The position numbers were made by a program, and so were the translations under genes. Under the pieces are notes generated by a model. The model was not told where the DNA came from. It was given only the letters and a program-made list of their open reading frames with translations, and made no database searches. Below are positions 1 to 8,056 of a DNA stretch of 64,000 bases, one piece after another (within the stretch, counting starts at the first letter, position 1; every line of letters starts with the position of its first letter). The stretch lies in contig NZ_CP095078.1 in NCBI RefSeq assembly GCF_022919075.1, positions 310,001 through 374,000 of the forward strand, read 5' to 3'. The DNA comes from Nocardioides sp. W7. Its GTDB lineage: Bacteria; Actinomycetota; Actinomycetes; Propionibacteriales; Nocardioidaceae.

Positions 1-635
1 AGGAGGTAGTTCCGCTGCTCGTCCCCGCCCAGCATCGTGGGCATGACCTGCAGCGCAGTTGAGGCCGAGGCCATCGCCCGGTGCGTGCTCCGCACGGTGC
101 CGGCGAGGTCGCGATACTTGTCGCGGAGCCTCATCACGAAGTCCGCGGGGTCCTCCTCGGCGAGCGCGTCCTCCGCCTCGGCGAGTGAGCGCTCCGCTTC
201 GCCGACGGGTGCCTGCAGCTCGACCAGCGCATCGATCGAGACCTGGCCACCGCGCGGGAGGATCTCCTTCAGGCTCTGGGAGACGCCGACCAGGGGGCGA
301 GCGCCCTCGGCGGCGAGGTCGTGAACCACCGAGCTGACCACCCGGACGCCTCGGGCGTCATCGCCGAACCAGGGCACTCGGGTCAGGGCAGCCCAGGTGA
401 CGCCCGAGGTCCGCTCCTCGGCACTCGCGCTGCGCTGCTCGAGGCGATCCAGAGACCGGTCCATCGCCTCGACGTCACCGGCATCGGCCGCCGAGCGCAG
501 GACGTCGACCTCGTTGACGGCCGCAATGAGGTCCTTGTTGACCTGCCACACCTGCCAACCGAGCCAGGCACCGGCGACGAGGGCCAGTCCCAGAACGGTG
601 AACAGAGTGATTCGCCAGGAGGGCATCCGTCGCAT
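1..635 (-). CDS. DUF4012 domain-containing membrane protein (3' end beyond window)
   Basis: The frame is open from an ATG at 635 to the window edge, so about 211 N-terminal residues are present and the C-terminal part is missing. Residues about 7-27 form a hydrophobic membrane anchor ending in a Trp-rich stretch (WLGWQVWQ). A helical region rich in Glu, Ala and Arg follows, and then the motif MLGGDEQRNYL, which matches the start of the DUF4012 domain. DUF4012 proteins are membrane-anchored and lie mostly outside the membrane; they are often found near exopolysaccharide genes, and their function is unknown. The family call rests on the architecture and that motif. Confidence 0.75.
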   Translation of the reverse strand, partial: MRRMPSWRITLFTVLGLALVAGAWLGWQVWQVNKDLIAAVNEVDVLRSAADAGDVEAMDRSLDRLEQRSASAEERTSGVTWAALTRVPWFGDDARGVRVVSSVVHDLAAEGARPLVGVSQSLKEILPRGGQVSIDALVELQAPVGEAERSLAEAEDALAEEDPADFVMRLRDKYRDLAGTVRSTHRAMASASTALQVMPTMLGGDEQRNYL

Positions 636-703
636 GGCAGGACCCTATCGATCAGCGAGGGCCGAGAGCGCCAGATGCCCAAGCACTGTGCCAAGAAACA
701 CCA

Positions 704-732
704 GTGGCCCCGCGGTCAGTCCGCGGGGCCAC
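704..732 (-). terminator. Perfect 12-bp hairpin terminator
   Basis: The arms gtggccccgcgg and ccgcggggccac pair perfectly around the loop tcagt. It lies just past the stop of the secreted Ig-like gene at 755 and is followed on the minus strand by a T-rich stretch (tggtgtttctt). That fits a rho-independent terminator for that gene. Confidence 0.75.
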
Positions 733-754
733 CGGTCGAGCTGTGAGTCTGCGA

Positions 755-1165
755 TCAGCGCTTCTTCTTCACGGTGATCGTCGTCGACTTCTTGGAGTCC
801 TTGAAACCCTCGGCACCCTTGAAGGTCACCGTGACCTTGTACTTGCCCGGCTTGCGGAGCTTGCCGAGGTTGATGCTGAGGGTCTTGCCGCTGTAGGCCT
901 TGCGGACGGTCTTGTTGACGCCCTTGCCCTTGATCGTGATGATCACGGTGCCCTTGGGCTTGATGTTGCCGCGGGTCTTCACCGAGACGCGGACCTTGGC
1001 AGCCTTGCCGGCCTTGATCGTCTTCGGCGCGGGCTTGGCAGTCGAGGTCGTGCTGTTGCAGACATACTGCGTGCACGCCGCGGAGGCGGGTGCGGTCGAG
1101 GTGACGGCCACAAGACCAGCCGTCGTCAAGATGGCCGCGAACAGACCGGCGATGAGCTTCTTCAT
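755..1165 (-). CDS. Secreted Ig-like (bacterial Ig) domain protein, 136 aa
   Basis: A Sec signal peptide covers residues 1 to about 25 (MKKLIAGLFAAILTTAGL, then an APASA cleavage site). A short linker with a Cys pair (CTQYVC) follows, and then one beta-rich domain of about 90 residues with the lysine-rich KGTVIITIKG and GKYKVTVTFKGAEGF pattern of Ig-like repeats in actinobacterial surface proteins. I chose the ATG at 1165 because it carries the signal peptide and has a GGGGAG ribosome site just upstream; the frame runs open further upstream but adds no coherent sequence. It probably acts outside the cell; its partner is unknown. It appears monocistronic, with a hairpin terminator at 704-732. 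Confidence 0.8.
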   Translation of the reverse strand: MKKLIAGLFAAILTTAGLVAVTSTAPASAACTQYVCNSTTSTAKPAPKTIKAGKAAKVRVSVKTRGNIKPKGTVIITIKGKGVNKTVRKAYSGKTLSINLGKLRKPGKYKVTVTFKGAEGFKDSKKSTTITVKKKR

Positions 1166-1403
1166 GGTGTCAGACTCCCCGTGGTAGGCACTGGAGGGTG
1201 GTGCCCGGTGAATACTTCGAGGCTCCAGCAAACCACACGAGGACTGAGTCCCGCACATCGGTTCCGCTATCCGGGCGCTCCGGCGGAGAGAATTAATGCT
1301 GGCGGGCGTTGGCGAAACCCATTCGTTACCTGACGTCCTCGTGGGGTCCGCAATGACGCACTCCTCGAACCCGGCTGGTCTAGAAGGCCCAGGCTAGGGG
1401 TAG

Positions 1404-1544
1404 TTAGCCCGCCTGTAGGGCGCGGACGACCAGGACGGCCGTCACCAGCCCCAGGATCGACAGCCCGACCCACTGGACGGCCAGTCGTCGCCGGCGCTCG
1501 ACCACCGGGTCGAGCGAGTGTCGCTTGCGCTGTCTGTTGCTCAC
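1404..1544 (-). CDS. Small single-pass membrane protein, 46 aa
   Basis: A GTG at 1544, preceded by GGGGA, opens a 46-codon frame. The N-terminal half is strongly basic (RQRKRH, VERRRR), and the C-terminal half is one hydrophobic helix (VGLSILGLVTAVLVV) ending in RALQAG. The charge pattern predicts N-in, C-out insertion. I recognise no family. The base composition and the clean basic-then-hydrophobic design suggest a real micro-protein, but a gene this short cannot be proved by inspection. Confidence 0.5.
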   Translation of the reverse strand: MSNRQRKRHSLDPVVERRRRLAVQWVGLSILGLVTAVLVVRALQAG

Positions 1545-1650
1545 GTGGTCCCCATTCTCAACACAGTTCTTTACTCTTTCAGGCCGAGGACTGGATTGCT
1601 GGGAAATGGGTGAACAGATGGGTGAATTCAGGCACAGGATCAGGAAACAG

Positions 1651-1681
1651 CGAGCGCCGCCCGGTGACCGGGCGGCGCTCG
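1651..1681. terminator. Perfect 14-bp hairpin
   Basis: The arms cgagcgccgcccgg and ccgggcggcgctcg pair perfectly around tga. It lies in the 326-bp gap between the DUF1416 gene (ends 1871, minus) and the small membrane-protein gene. Its most likely role is terminating the sulfurtransferase operon, which reads into it after the REP repeats. There is no strong T-tract on either side. Confidence 0.6.
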
Positions 1682-1720
1682 TCTGAGTGGCTCTTATTGC
1701 GTATGTCGACTTACTGTCAG

Positions 1721-1867
1721 CGGTCGGGTGCGGGGGTCTCGACACGCTCAGGACTTCGTCCTTCGCTGCTCGACCACCGGCTCCCTTCGCTGCTCGACCA
1801 CCGGCTGCCGCTGCTCGACCGACGGGTCTCGATACGCTCGCTGGCGCTCGCTACTCGACCACCGAGG
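1721..1867. repeat. REP-like intergenic repeat cluster
   Basis: It contains the prefix cggtcgggtgcgggggtctc, then three degenerate units ending in ctgctcgaccaccgg, and then a full core (tcgatacgctcgctggcgct) ending in tactcgaccaccga. The same core recurs at 3081-3127, 7996-8052 and 8541-8656. The units contain short inverted repeats (gctcgctggcgctcgc). Together with the hairpin at 1651-1681 it fills the gap between genes; no coding sequence is seen here. Confidence 0.75.
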
Positions 1868-1870
1868 GGC

Positions 1871-2167
1871 CTAGATGTTGACGGTCACCTCGGTGACGGA
1901 GCCGATGGCTGCCTGCACCGTGCGGTCGACCGGGTCGGCCTTCGGGGCGAGGGTGCGCAGGGTCCAGTCGCCCTCGCCGGCGAAGAACCGGAAGTGGCCC
2001 GACGCGGAGGTCGGGACCTCGGCGGTGAACTCACCACTGCGGTCGAGGAGCCGGACGTAGGCGTTGCCGACCGGGTCGTCACCGCGCAGCACCTGGCCCT
2101 GGATCACGGCCTCCTTGGCGACGTTGACGCCGTCCAGGGAGAGGCCGCCCTCAGTCGCGCCGCACAT
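1871..2167 (-). CDS. sseC: DUF1416 protein, SseC-like (98 aa)
   Basis: This 98-residue protein begins MCGATEGGLSL and carries one small beta-sandwich (VIQGQVLRGDDPVGNAYVRL, then SGHFRFFAGEGDWTLRTL) typical of DUF1416, known as SseC in mycobacteria. Its ATG overlaps the stop of the sulfurtransferase gene by one base (TGATG), so the two are translationally coupled. The family nearly always accompanies SseA/CysA2-type sulfurtransferases and is presumed to help them in thiosulfate or sulfane-sulfur metabolism; no catalytic role is established. The fold resembles a short CarboxypepD_reg domain. Confidence 0.88.
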   Translation of the reverse strand: MCGATEGGLSLDGVNVAKEAVIQGQVLRGDDPVGNAYVRLLDRSGEFTAEVPTSASGHFRFFAGEGDWTLRTLAPKADPVDRTVQAAIGSVTEVTVNI

Positions 2168-3015
2168 CAGGCGACACCGGGCTCGTCGCCCAGGGCGATC
2201 GGAACGCCGACGAGGGAGCCGTACTCGGTCCACGAGCCGTCGTAGTTCTTCACGTTCTGGTGGCCGAGGAGCTCCTTGAGCACGAACCAGGTCAGCGACG
2301 AGCGCTCACCGATGCGGCACAGGGCGATGGTGTCCTTGCTGTCGTCGATGCCGACCTCGGCGTACAGCGCCTGGAGGTCGGCGTCGGACTTGAAGGTGCC
2401 GTCGTCGTTGCAGTTCTTGCTCCACGGGACGTTCAGCGACGTCGGGACGTGACCGGCGCGCTGCGACTGCTCCTGCGGGAGGTGGGCCGGGGCGAGCAGG
2501 CGACCGGCGAACTCGTCGGGGCTGCGCACGTCGATCAGGTTCTGCACGCCGATCGCGGCGACCGCGTCGTCGCGGAAGGCGCGGATCGAGAGGTCCTGCT
2601 CGGAGGCGGAGTACGTCGTGGCGGCGCGGGTCGGCAGCTCGGACACCAGCTCGCGGGAGTCCAGCTCCCACTTCTTGCGGCCGCCGTCCATGAGCTTGAC
2701 GTCCTGGTGGCCGTAGAGCTTGAAGTACCAGTAGGCGTAGGCGGCGAACCAGTTGTTGTTGCCGCCGTAGAGCACGACGGTGTCGTCGTTGGAGACGCCG
2801 CGCTCGGACAGCAGCGCCGAGAACTGGTCCTTGCTCACGAAGTCACGGCGGACCTGGTCCTGGAGGTCGGTGGTCCAGTCGAGCTTGATGGCGCCCTTGA
2901 TGTGGCCCTTGTCGTACGCCGTGGTGTCCTCGTCGACCTCGATGAAGACGATGCCGTCCTTGCCGAGGTTGTCCTCGACCCACTGGGTCGAGACGAGGGA
3001 GTTCTCGCGAGTCAT
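2167..3015 (-). CDS. sseA: Thiosulfate sulfurtransferase (rhodanese), SseA/CysA2 type
   Basis: This 282-residue cytosolic enzyme has two rhodanese domains. The N-terminal one is inactive (residues about 1-140, with FIEVDEDTTAYDKGHIKGA). The C-terminal one is catalytic and carries the loop CRIGERS with the nucleophile at about Cys233, the signature of actinobacterial thiosulfate:cyanide sulfurtransferases. It transfers sulfane sulfur from thiosulfate to thiol acceptors. The length fits the family. The gene is followed with overlap by sseC and preceded 97 bp upstream by a DUF4395 gene, matching the conserved actinobacterial sulfur cluster. Confidence 0.93.
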   Translation of the reverse strand: MTRENSLVSTQWVEDNLGKDGIVFIEVDEDTTAYDKGHIKGAIKLDWTTDLQDQVRRDFVSKDQFSALLSERGVSNDDTVVLYGGNNNWFAAYAYWYFKLYGHQDVKLMDGGRKKWELDSRELVSELPTRAATTYSASEQDLSIRAFRDDAVAAIGVQNLIDVRSPDEFAGRLLAPAHLPQEQSQRAGHVPTSLNVPWSKNCNDDGTFKSDADLQALYAEVGIDDSKDTIALCRIGERSSLTWFVLKELLGHQNVKNYDGSWTEYGSLVGVPIALGDEPGVA

Positions 3016-3080
3016 GTTTCTACCTTTCTGTTGCGTCGTGCTCGACGCGGGGTCTGTTGGGTTTCAGGTCGGTTCTTGGG

Positions 3081-3127
3081 TGCGGGGGTCTCGATACGCT
3101 CGCTGGCGCTCGCTACTCGACCATCGA
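3081..3127. repeat. REP-like repeat overlapping the end of the DUF4395 gene
   Basis: A full copy of the family (tgcgggggtctcgatacgct, then cgctggcgctcgctactcga). The stop codon of the DUF4395 gene (cta at 3113-3115) and its last three codons lie inside the repeat, so this copy supplies the terminus of the protein. Confidence 0.75.
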
Positions 3128-3577
3128 GAGACGCGCTCGCTTGAGGAGGAGGTAGAGCTCGCAGCCCAGACAGAAGCGGAACAGGGCATTGAGCAGGGCG
3201 GCCACCAGCGCGAAGCCGGTCGCCACCACGCCGAGGGCGGTCACGCCGGAGGCGAAGCCGACGAAGGCCACGACCGCGAAGACCAGGCCGACCGCCTGAG
3301 CGAACCGTGGCGGCCGCGGGTCCTCGAACTCGGTGGTCCCGGAGAGCCGGGGGCGGACCACGCGTCGGAAGACCCACGCGGTCGGCGCGTGCTGGACGCC
3401 CAGGCCCGCTCCGAGGGCGAACAGGACGGCCTGGATGCCGATGAGCACGGTCGCCGCCGGAGTCGGCAGGGCCAGGACGGCGATCAGCACCAGCGCGGTG
3501 ACCGCGGCAGTGAACTGCGGACCGCGCGCGTCGATGCGCGCCGAGGCAACGGCGTGACGATCGATGGCAGTGCTCAT
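3113..3577 (-). CDS. DUF4395 integral membrane protein (154 aa)
   Basis: It has about four hydrophobic segments: AAVTALVLIAVLAL, AATVLIGIQAVLFALGAGLG, AQAVGLVFAVVAFVGFASGV, and LGVVATGFALVAALLNALF. The conserved Cys motif of DUF4395, FCLGCELYLLL, lies near the C-terminus. The family sits beside thioredoxin-like and sulfurtransferase genes in actinobacteria and may take part in membrane thiol or sulfur chemistry, but its activity is unknown. The ATG at 3577 follows a possible GGAG site. The final residues (SMVE) and stop come from a REP element, so the C-terminus may be slightly altered relative to homologues. Confidence 0.85.
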   Translation of the reverse strand: MSTAIDRHAVASARIDARGPQFTAAVTALVLIAVLALPTPAATVLIGIQAVLFALGAGLGVQHAPTAWVFRRVVRPRLSGTTEFEDPRPPRFAQAVGLVFAVVAFVGFASGVTALGVVATGFALVAALLNALFRFCLGCELYLLLKRARLSMVE

Positions 3578-4012
3578 GATGTTCTCCTGCAGGGACGGCC
3601 CGGGTGCGAAGCACGGGATCGGTCGGCGTCGAGGGCTGCGATGTTACTGCAGTGACTTGCTCGACTTAAAGCAGTTGCGGGCCGACCCCGTCAGGACGTC
3701 CGACACAGCGACGAGCGCACGCGGCAGTGATCCACTGCGCGTCGCTTGGTCAGCCAGGTCGAGGACATGCCACCAAGGTAGAGGGCGGGCCCAGCCAACG
3801 CTGAATCCGTGTCTCGAATGTTGGACGGTCGTACCACGATTCGAGATGGTAGAACGTGTTACACCCGTGTTAATCCGGCCTCCCCAGTTTTCGGGAGAGA
3901 ACGCCGTCACCGAGGGTCTGCCTCACTTGTCCGGATCTACCGTCGATTCCTAGGCGACGCACCCTCGGATCGCCCCGGGAACAGGTGGAACGCCAAGGGG
4001 AGGCACACGCCC
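3578..4012. other. Intergenic region, 435 bp, divergent promoters
   Basis: It lies between the minus-strand DUF4395 gene and the plus-strand DUF1800 gene, so it must hold both promoters. It is more AT-rich than its surroundings (for example cgacttaaagcagttgcgg). An 88-codon minus-strand frame at 3644-3910 has poor codon bias, and I do not call it a gene. Nothing else is recognised. Confidence 0.5.
3927..3956 (+). promoter_or_regulatory. Candidate promoter of the DUF1800-DUF1501 operon
   Basis: TTGTCC, 18 bp, then TAGGCG, about 57 bp before the DUF1800 start. It resembles the actinobacterial housekeeping consensus. Placement is by eye only. Confidence 0.4.
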
Positions 4013-5503
4013 ATGTCGAGCGATCTCGCCATGCCCTCACGCCGCCGCGGCAGGGGTCGATACGCCCCGGGCCGCTACCGGGAGACGCAGGTGCTGTCGC
4101 GACCCGCCCGGCACCTGGTCAACCGGTTCAGCTTCGGGATCACCCCCGCGCTCACCGCTGAGGTCCGGAAGGCCGGCTCCCACCTGGCCTGGTTCGACCA
4201 GCAGCTGGTGACGGCGTACGACGGCAGCGCCAACGGCTTCCAGAGCTGGTGGCCCGACCTGGCCCTGCCCGCGGCCGTTGTCTTCCGGCGCCAGCGCGAC
4301 CTGGTCCGGCACTCGCTGGAGGTCGGGTACGACGTCGGCTCGCGCACCATGGTCCGGCGGATGCAATCGCCCCGGCCGGTGCTGGAGGTGATGACGAAGT
4401 TCTGGGAGAACCACCTCCACGTCCCGCTCACTGCGGACAACGTGGCGGTATTCCGCGCCGACTACGGCGAGCGGATCCGGGCCGGCGCGTTGGGCCGCTT
4501 CGACGACCTGCTCGTCGCAGCGGTGCTGCACCCGGCGATGCTGATGTACCTCGGCAACGCCGGCTCCACCCGGACCCACCCCAACGAGAATCTCGGCCGA
4601 GAACTCCTCGAGCTGCACACCGTCGGCATCGGCCACCACACCGAGGAGGACGTCAAGAGCTCCGCACGGATCCTCACCGGCTGGCGGGTCGCGCTCTACA
4701 GCACCTGGGAGCCGTACTACAGCTCCGACGACCACTGGACCGGGCCCGTGCGCGTGAAGGACTTCGCCGACCCCAACGGTGCGGCCGACGGCCAGGCACT
4801 CACCGTGCGCTACCTGCGCTACCTGGCCCATCACCCGGAGACCGCGCGACGGATCGCGACCAAGCTCGTGCGGGTCTTCGTCTCCGACGACGTACCCGCC
4901 TCCCTGGTGGACCGGTTGGCGGCGATCTACCTAGCCGGCGGTACCGAGATCAAGCCCGTCCTGCGTGCTCTGGTCCGCTCTCGCGAGTTCGCCGGCGCCG
5001 TCGATCGCAAGGTCCGCGACGCGGACGGGGACGTGGTCGCGACGTACCGCCTCCTCGGAGCGCGGGTGACCAGGCCGAGGAACGAGTTCTCGGCGGCCAA
5101 CACGGCGTTCTGGCAGGCCGGTGCCCTCGGCCTCTCCCCCTTCACCTGGCCACGCCCCGACGGTCAGCCGCTGGACAACCGCTCGTGGGCCTCGCCCACT
5201 CGGGTGCTGGCCTCCGTCTCGCTGCACTGGGAGCTGGCCGGACGGTGGCCGGCGACGGAGATCAGGTTCACCAGGCCGGTCGACTTCCTGCCGGAGCGCT
5301 CGATGCTCTTCCGCGACCTCGTCGACCATCTGTCGCGGCAGCTCCTCCAGCGCCCCTCGACGGAGGCGTTGTTGAAGGCCGGCTGCCGCGCCACCGGCTA
5401 CGCACCGAAGGACACCGTCACCGCCACGTCCGATCTGTTCCGCGGCAAGTGGCAGCGGCTGATCACGACCTTCCTCGACAGCCCGGCCTTCTACCAGCAC
5501 TGA
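4013..5503 (+). CDS. DUF1800 domain-containing protein (496 aa)
   Basis: The protein matches DUF1800 across its length: HLVNRFSFGITPAL near the N-terminus, KFWENHLHVP, NPNENLGRELLELHTVG-type (here HPNENLGRELLELHT), ARILTGW, and a C-terminal RSREF block. I chose the ATG at 4013 because AAGGGGAGG lies 10 bases upstream and the frame's upstream extension is not coding-like. DUF1800 genes are regularly paired with DUF1501 genes, as here 87 bp downstream, suggesting a shared extracytoplasmic process; the biochemical role is unknown. No signal peptide is seen, although the N-terminus is basic. Confidence 0.92.
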   Translation: MSSDLAMPSRRRGRGRYAPGRYRETQVLSRPARHLVNRFSFGITPALTAEVRKAGSHLAWFDQQLVTAYDGSANGFQSWWPDLALPAAVVFRRQRDLVRHSLEVGYDVGSRTMVRRMQSPRPVLEVMTKFWENHLHVPLTADNVAVFRADYGERIRAGALGRFDDLLVAAVLHPAMLMYLGNAGSTRTHPNENLGRELLELHTVGIGHHTEEDVKSSARILTGWRVALYSTWEPYYSSDDHWTGPVRVKDFADPNGAADGQALTVRYLRYLAHHPETARRIATKLVRVFVSDDVPASLVDRLAAIYLAGGTEIKPVLRALVRSREFAGAVDRKVRDADGDVVATYRLLGARVTRPRNEFSAANTAFWQAGALGLSPFTWPRPDGQPLDNRSWASPTRVLASVSLHWELAGRWPATEIRFTRPVDFLPERSMLFRDLVDHLSRQLLQRPSTEALLKAGCRATGYAPKDTVTATSDLFRGKWQRLITTFLDSPAFYQH

Positions 5504-5590
5504 TCCCGCCCCGCGTCCATCGCCGCTGCCCTCGCCGGCGGGCGCTTCGTCGACCCCACACGTGCCGCATCCAGCCCACGGAGAACCGCC

Positions 5591-6884
5591 ATGACCACGA
5601 ACGCAGAAGCCGACGTCTCGCCCTGCGACTGCCGCGAGGACCGCCTCCTCGACGCGGATGTCGTCCGCGCCAGCCGCCGAGGAGTGCTCCGGGGCTCCGC
5701 CCTCGCCGGCGCCACCACCATGTTCGGCTCGACCGTCGTCACCATGAGCGGCTCGCCCTCCGGAGCGACCGCCGCCACCTCCGAATCGGCTCTCGTCGTG
5801 GTGTCCCTGCGCGGGGCCGCCGATGGGCTGTCGCTGGTCGTGCCGCACGGCGACCCGGCGTACGACGCCGCCCGACCCACGATCGCCGTACCGAAGGCGC
5901 GACTGCTCGCGGCCGACGGGTTCTTCGGCCTGCACCCCGCGCTCGGCCCGCTTCTCCCGTTGTGGAACGCGGGCCGGCTCGCCGCCGTCCATGCCACCGG
6001 CCTGCCGGTCGCGAACCGGTCCCACTTCGCCGCCATGGAGGAGCTGGAGGACGCCGACCCCGGCTCCCCCGCCCGGGTCGGGTGGCTCAACCGGCTGGTC
6101 GGCGGCTCGGGTCGGCGCAGCGCCCTGGGAGCGGTCGCTCTCGGCAGCACGCTGCCCACCTCCCTCGTCGGACCGGCAGCCGTGATGTCGTTCTCGTCCC
6201 TGGACTCGGCCGGCGTGGCGGGCGTCAACCTGCGCGCCTCCTCCGCCAGCGCGCGCTTCACCGCCATGCGCAGGCAGTGGGCGCACGCGCCGGGCGACAT
6301 GGGCTCCGCGTTCCGGACCGCGCTGGGCGCCGTCGGCCGACCTGGGCCCGGCCCAGGCCCAGTCCGACCGCTCCGCGCTCTACCCGCACTCCGACCTCGG
6401 CCTGTCGCTGGCCTCGGTCGCCCGGACCCTCCGCGCGAACGTGGGCGTCCGGGCCGTCACCGTCGACTCCGGCGACTGGGACATGCACGTGGACGTGGGG
6501 ACGGCCAGCTCCGGATGGATGGTGCGCAACGCCACCGACCTCGCGAGCAGCCTCGCCGCCTTCTTCAAGGACCTCGGCGCAGTCGGCGACCGGGTCACCG
6601 TCGTGACGGTCAGCGAGTTCGGCCGCCGGGTCCAGGAGAACGCCAACCAGGGTCTGGACCACGGCTGGGGCAACGTCATGTTCGTCGCCGGCGCGGGGGT
6701 CAAAGGTGGCCGGTACTACGGCACCTGGCCCGGCCTGCAGAACACCCTCGACGCCGATCTCCCGGTCACCACCGACTACCGCAGCGTGCTCGCCGAGGTC
6801 GTCTCCTCGCGGATGGGGGTGTCCACCGCCCAGGTCTTCCCCGGCTTCCAGCGCGAGCGGGTCGGGGTGATGCTCGGTCAGTAG
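5591..6884 (+). pseudogene. DUF1501 protein, frameshifted (about 430 aa if repaired)
   Basis: Translation from the ATG at 5591 (GGAGAA six bases upstream) gives a twin-arginine leader (SRRGVLRGSALAGA) and a good DUF1501 N-terminal half: VVVSLRGAADGLSLVVPHGD, LHPALGPLLPLW, and ANRSHFAAMEELE. Near 6337 the frame is lost. The adjacent frame continues the family perfectly (DLGPAQAQSDRSALYP, VDSGDWDMHVD, VSEFGRRVQENANQGLDHGW) to the stop at 6882-6884. One extra C in ggccgacctg accounts for this. It is either a true one-base insertion or a sequencing error. The intact protein would be a Tat-exported, sulfatase-like fold partner of the DUF1800 protein. Confidence 0.85.
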
Positions 6885-7117
6885 GCGTCGACCCGCGACG
6901 CGTGGGCACGCCTCGTACCGGGCACGTGCAGCCGCGCGTGGGATTCATCGCGGCACCCGCACTCGTCGTCGCCGAGGTACGACCACGGGTCGTCGACCGA
7001 CCGGTGGCAGCAGTCGTTCGCCCAGATGAGCGGCTCGACCAGCCGACCCACGAGGCCCGGCGCCGGGTGCTGGCACGTCGGGCACAGCTTCGGCGCGCGG
7101 TGCGGCAGGAGGCTCAT
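6878..7117 (-). CDS. Small Cys-rich putative zinc-ribbon protein (79 aa)
   Basis: The ATG at 7117 is preceded by GGGGAGG. The protein has the Cys pairs CPTC, CCH and CGC spaced through its middle, with an aromatic block (EPLIWANDCCHRSVDDPW), which suggests a metal-binding ribbon. I recognise no named family. It converges on the DUF1501 gene and overlaps its end by 7 bp. It follows the thioredoxin gene on the same strand after a hairpin at 7169-7186. Confidence 0.5.
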   Translation of the reverse strand: MSLLPHRAPKLCPTCQHPAPGLVGRLVEPLIWANDCCHRSVDDPWSYLGDDECGCRDESHARLHVPGTRRAHASRVDAY

Positions 7118-7168
7118 GAATCCATTGACCTCCCCGGGTGCCGAGCGAGGCCAGGGAGGCGACTGCTT

Positions 7169-7186
7169 CTCCCCCATTTCGGGGAG
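7169..7186 (-). terminator. Weak hairpin after the thioredoxin gene
   Basis: ctcccc and ggggag pair around a six-base loop, 26 bp past the stop of the thioredoxin gene. There is no T-tract; it may be an attenuator or simply a structured gap. Confidence 0.35.
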
Positions 7187-7212
7187 GCCCCGGTGCGTCG
7201 GGGTGGAGTCGG

Positions 7213-7665
7213 TCAGGGCAGCGCCGCGAGCACCTGCTCCTTGCGGGGCGCGCCGGCCGCGCGGGTGACCTCGGTCCCGGTGCCGTCCAGGATCAGGGTG
7301 GTCGGCGTACGCAGGATGCCGAGCTCGCGGACCAGCTCCAGGTGGTACTCGGCGTCCACCTCGACGTGGACCACGCCGGGGACGACCTCCGCGATGTCGG
7401 CGAGGGTACGACGGGTCGCGCGGCACGGGGCGCAGAAGGCGCTGGAGAACTGCAGCAGGGTCGCGCGCTCGCCGCGCTCGGCGTCCGGGAGGGCGGAGGT
7501 GACACTGGCCCAGAGGCCGTCCGTCGGCTCGCCGGGTTTCGGGGCCTCCACCTGCGTCGGGTTCGCCGTCCGCGCGCGGAAGCGGCCGTCGGCGTACTGC
7601 CGGTAGAGCCCGAAGGCCACCGCCACCACGACGGCGGCAACGGCTGTCCACAGTCCGGTCGTCAC
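7213..7665 (-). CDS. Membrane-anchored thioredoxin family protein (ThiX-like, 150 aa)
   Basis: An N-terminal hydrophobic anchor (LWTAVAAVVVAVAFGLY) is followed by a thioredoxin domain with the redox motif FCAPCRATR and the cis-Pro loop LRTPTTLIL. The fold would face outside if the anchor is N-in. The GTG at 7665 is the most sensible start: it directly precedes the anchor, although no clear ribosome site is visible. It resembles mycobacterial ThiX, which sits next to CysA2/SseC-type genes; here it is separated from the sulfurtransferase cluster by about 3.6 kb holding DUF1800 and DUF1501. Its probable job is thiol reduction tied to sulfur transfer. Confidence 0.83.
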   Translation of the reverse strand: MTTGLWTAVAAVVVAVAFGLYRQYADGRFRARTANPTQVEAPKPGEPTDGLWASVTSALPDAERGERATLLQFSSAFCAPCRATRRTLADIAEVVPGVVHVEVDAEYHLELVRELGILRTPTTLILDGTGTEVTRAAGAPRKEQVLAALP

Positions 7666-7754
7666 GTCAGGTCGAGCGTTCCGGGGTCGATCGGTATTCC
7701 AGGAGGTCTCGCGTGGGTTCGATACGCGGGTCTCCGCCCCTGGTGCCGGCTCCC

Positions 7755-7760
7755 TAGGAT
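7755..7760 (+). promoter_or_regulatory. -10 element of a leaderless promoter
   Basis: TAGGAT lies seven bases before the ATG at 7768, with no ribosome site between them. The spacing places transcription start at the start codon. Confidence 0.5.
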
Positions 7761-7767
7761 CCTGCCC

Positions 7768-7968
7768 ATGCGCCGTGACCTCGCCTTCGTCGTCGCGGCA
7801 GCGCTCACCGGGCTGATGATGCTGCTGATCGCCGGGCACGGGCCGTGGGCCGGCGACGTGATCTGGGCATTCGGCGACGGCCACGGGTTGAACAACGGCG
7901 ACCTGCCTGTGCTGGGGCTGTGGGTCATCGGGATGGTGGCGACGGGGTTGCTCGCTCGGCAGGAGTGA
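7768..7968 (+). CDS. Small two-helix membrane protein (66 aa)
   Basis: Two hydrophobic segments (LAFVVAAALTGLMMLLIAG and VLGLWVIGMVATGLLA) are linked by a short polar loop. No family is recognised. A -10-like TAGGAT seven bases upstream supports this start and suggests a leaderless transcript. It is convergent with the zinc-ribbon gene at the 3' end of the injection-system operon, with a REP-like repeat between them. Confidence 0.6.
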   Translation: MRRDLAFVVAAALTGLMMLLIAGHGPWAGDVIWAFGDGHGLNNGDLPVLGLWVIGMVATGLLARQE

Positions 7969-7995
7969 GGCACGGGTGAGGGTGGACGCGTTGGT

Positions 7996-8052
7996 TGCGG
8001 GGGTCTCGACAACGTCAGGCGCTGGCGCGCCTTCCTGCTCGACCACCGGCGG
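7996..8052. repeat. REP-like repeat between convergent genes
   Basis: tgcgggggtctcgacaacgt, a variable centre (caggcgctggcgcgcc), then ttcctgctcgaccaccggcg. It ends five bases from the stop of the zinc-ribbon gene. Confidence 0.7.
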
Positions 8053-8056
8053 GGGG

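Noticed and set aside
3644-3910. 88-codon minus-strand frame in the 435-bp gap
   Set aside because: AT-rich wobble positions unlike the rest, no ribosome site, and no recognisable domain.
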